In this document: positions 12,283 through 13,676 of the stretch, one piece after another
Layout: each line of letters begins with the position of its first letter
How positions within the stretch are numbered: the stretch's first letter is position 1
Assembly: GCA_001003205.1 (NCBI GenBank)
Contig: LCOU01000005.1
Coordinates: forward strand, 1 to 13,676
Length of the DNA stretch: 13,676 nt
Direction: 5' to 3'
Source of the DNA: Parcubacteria group bacterium GW2011_GWA2_47_8b
Lineage (GTDB): Bacteria > Patescibacteriota > Minisyncoccia > UBA6257 > WO2-44-18
Notes under the pieces: model-generated
Told to the model about the DNA's origin: nothing
Seen by the model: the letters and a program-made list of their open reading frames with translations, nothing else
Databases searched by the model: none
Made by a program: the position numbers and the translations under genes

Positions 12283-13497
12283 ATGGCCCAAAAGAGGATT
12301 TTTCTTGCCGGAACTTGCCGTACGCCGGTTGGCGCGGCGCCGCGCGGAAACCTTAAAGATGTGCCCGCGGAAATTATGCTTTCTATGTGTTTTCGCAAAA
12401 CGCTGGAACGAGCCGGCGTTAAGCCGGAAGCGATTGATGAAGTCATCGCCGGGAACATCGCCCAGTCTTCGGAAGCGCCCAATATTACCCGAGTAGCCGC
12501 CCTAATGGCCCAAATTCCCGAAGCCGTACCCGCATTTACGGTTCAGAGAAACTGCGGTTCCGGACTTCAGGCGGTTGTTTCTGCCGCGCAGATGATCAAG
12601 CTTGACGAGGCGAACGTGGTACTTGCCGGCGGCACCGAAAATATGTCCCGCATTCCATTCGTCTTGAAGAATATGCGGAATGGCACGCGCTACTTTCCGG
12701 GCCAGCCGATGAAGAATTTTGTTGATGCCCTGGACGAAGGGCTTACCGACCCGATCACACGCGAACTGATGGGAGTGACGGCTGAAAAGGTTGCCGAGAA
12801 GCATGGAGTCAGCCGTGCCGATCAGGATGAATTCGCGGCAGAGTCTCACAAGAAGGCTTTCCGAGCGATTCGTTCCGGAAAGTTCCGTTCGCAGATCGTT
12901 GCCCTTAACAACTCCAAGGAAACCATTTCTGAAGATGAGGGAATTGATCCAACGCGCACCAAGCAGGTTATGGCGCTGGCGCCGACCATTTTTAAGCCCG
13001 ACGGCACGGTTACGCCGTACAACAGCTGTCCGCTTTCTGACGGCGCTTCGTCGCTTCTGGTGATGGACGAAAAGGCGGTCGCTCGTTACGGCGTGAAGCC
13101 GGAAGCCGAGGTATTGAGCTACGCTTTCGCGGGCCTTAACCCGTCGTATATGGGAATGGGGCCGGCCCTCGCGATTCCCAAGGCCATCAACAGAATTCTG
13201 GATTTTAAGAGGTATGCGGAGGATACGGTTATCAAAGATGTGATTGATATTTTTGAAATCAACGAAGCGTTCGCCGCGCAGGTGCTTGCCTGCCAGCGTC
13301 AACTGAAAGTTCCCTTTGAGAAGCTGAATCCTTGGGGAGGCGCCATCGCCCTTGGCCATCCGGTCGGGGCAACCGGCGCGATTCTGATTTGCAAGATTCT
13401 CGCCATCCTCAAGGATTTGAAGAAAGAGTATGGCGTCATCTCTATGTGCATCGGCGGCGGCCAGGGCGGCGCCTTGGTTCTTCGCAATATGCAATAA
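12283..13497 (+). CDS. Thiolase (acetyl-CoA C-acyltransferase family)
   Basis: A full-length thiolase (404 aa). Thiolases either join two acetyl-CoA into acetoacetyl-CoA or split 3-ketoacyl-CoA with CoA. The nucleophile Cys91 lies in QRNCGSGLQAV, and GGTENMSRIPF (116-126) matches the GGxExMS motif. NEAFA (327-331), His359 in GGAIALGHPVGATGA and Cys389 in CIGGGQGG complete the active site. N- and C-terminal thiolase domains are both present and the length is normal. No partner genes (HMG-CoA synthase, hydroxyacyl-CoA dehydrogenase, enoyl-CoA hydratase) are next to it, so direction and pathway cannot be decided; mevalonate-type isoprenoid synthesis, fatty-acid turnover or ketone metabolism are options. 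It is flanked by terminators on both sides and therefore appears monocistronic. Thiolases are uncommon in strongly reduced Patescibacteria, so transfer is possible. Confidence 0.93.
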   Translation: MAQKRIFLAGTCRTPVGAAPRGNLKDVPAEIMLSMCFRKTLERAGVKPEAIDEVIAGNIAQSSEAPNITRVAALMAQIPEAVPAFTVQRNCGSGLQAVVSAAQMIKLDEANVVLAGGTENMSRIPFVLKNMRNGTRYFPGQPMKNFVDALDEGLTDPITRELMGVTAEKVAEKHGVSRADQDEFAAESHKKAFRAIRSGKFRSQIVALNNSKETISEDEGIDPTRTKQVMALAPTIFKPDGTVTPYNSCPLSDGASSLLVMDEKAVARYGVKPEAEVLSYAFAGLNPSYMGMGPALAIPKAINRILDFKRYAEDTVIKDVIDIFEINEAFAAQVLACQRQLKVPFEKLNPWGGAIALGHPVGATGAILICKILAILKDLKKEYGVISMCIGGGQGGALVLRNMQ

Positions 13498-13527
13498 TCT
13501 TTCGACAAGCTCAAGATAAAACAAAAC

Positions 13528-13560
13528 GGCCCCCGAAATGCTTCGGGGGCCTCTTAATTT
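13528..13560 (+). terminator. Intrinsic terminator of the thiolase gene
   Basis: GGCCCCCGAA (13528-13537) and its perfect complement (13542-13551) form a 10-bp stem with loop ATGC, followed by TCTTAATTT. The T-run is interrupted but the stem is strong. The CCCCCGA/TCGGGGG core matches the terminator at 5891-5922. Confidence 0.85.
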
Positions 13561-13571
13561 GTGCGTTTTCC

Positions 13572-13583
13572 ATATGCTATAAT
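13572..13583 (+). promoter_or_regulatory. Extended -10 promoter reading out of the window
   Basis: ATATGCTATAAT holds a perfect TATAAT (13578-13583) preceded by TGC. The -35 position (about 13555-13560, TAATTT) is poor and overlaps the tail of the thiolase terminator. Transcription should start near 13590 and serve a gene beyond the right edge; an ATG at 13663 could be its start but only a few codons are visible. Confidence 0.6.
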
Positions 13584-13592
13584 AAAGTTGGT

Positions 13593-13652
13593 GATAGTCA
13601 AGTATTTAAAAACCTTACTATCGTTATTCCGTAATAAGGATGATAGGTTTTT
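13593..13652 (+). promoter_or_regulatory. Leader with alternative hairpins at the right edge
   Basis: GATAGT (13593-13598) can pair with ACTATC (13617-13622). CTATC (13618-13622) can instead pair with GATAG (13642-13646) around an inner stem TTATT/AATAA (13624-13628/13633-13637). AAAAACCT (13608-13615) also complements AGGTTTTT (13645-13652), giving a terminator-like fold. The foldings exclude each other, as in an attenuator, but the stems are short and A/T-rich. Confidence 0.3.
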
Positions 13653-13676
13653 AGTACTGGAAATGCTGGAAAGTGG

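Noticed and set aside
13501..13516. TTCGACAAGCTCAAGA after the thiolase as a known dispersed repeat
   Set aside because: It recalls repeats I associate with other Patescibacteria genomes, but there is only one copy in the window and no way to confirm it here.
12502..13524. A 340-aa open frame on the minus strand
   Set aside because: It lies opposite the thiolase gene, whose active-site motifs are intact; its translation has no recognisable domain. It is an antisense shadow caused by codon bias.

Overview
The window reads as chromosome of a small-genome bacterium of the Patescibacteria (Candidate Phyla Radiation), most likely a Parcubacterium. This is inferred from gene families, not from a marker tree. 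The signs are a DUF5667 secreted protein, an alanyl-tRNA synthetase that stops after its editing domain, cysteine-rich zinc forms of bS18 and bL28, a Lys-rich N-terminal tail on the housekeeping sigma factor, many promoters placed so that the mRNA has no leader, and scattered CCTGCC/GGCAGG palindromes. No phage, plasmid, rRNA or CRISPR block is visible.

Layout. 1-2887 is an information-processing run on the + strand: the 3' part of rpoC, then rpsF-ssb-rpsR, then a PAP2-type lipid phosphatase. 2907-3410 is a small membrane protein closed by a strong terminator. 3474-3716 is rpmB, which converges through a shared bidirectional terminator on a minus-strand, A/T-rich endonuclease-like gene (3742-4515). 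That gene diverges from tRNA-Pro(GGG) (4543-4613), whose 3' end lies two bases before the start codon of a membrane-anchored cupredoxin; the cupredoxin stop overlaps the start of an uncharacterised 112-aa protein. 5422-5925 is a self-contained unit: a 22-bp palindrome, a near-consensus promoter, a second palindrome over the expected transcription start, a perfect Shine-Dalgarno, a 68-aa Arg-rich protein of unknown function, a structured non-coding tail and a terminator. 5980-8974 is dnaG-rpoD (macromolecular synthesis operon without rpsU). 9084-12234 is a DUF5667 secreted protein overlapping alaS. 12283-13497 is a complete thiolase with its own terminator, and the window closes with a strong promoter and a foldable leader for a gene beyond the right edge.

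Together the genes cover transcription (RpoC, RpoD), replication (SSB, DnaG), translation (S6, S18, L28, AlaRS, tRNA-Pro) and the envelope (PAP2 phosphatase, cupredoxin, DUF5667). Two kinds of translation start seem to coexist. rpsF, ssb, rpmB, dnaG and the endonuclease gene have a -10 box 6-7 bases before the ATG and are predicted leaderless. The 68-aa gene, the 167-aa membrane gene and the thiolase have clear Shine-Dalgarno sequences. The least explained part, and the best candidate for something new, is the 5422-5925 unit; the tRNA/cupredoxin junction and the palindrome inserted in frame inside dnaG come next.
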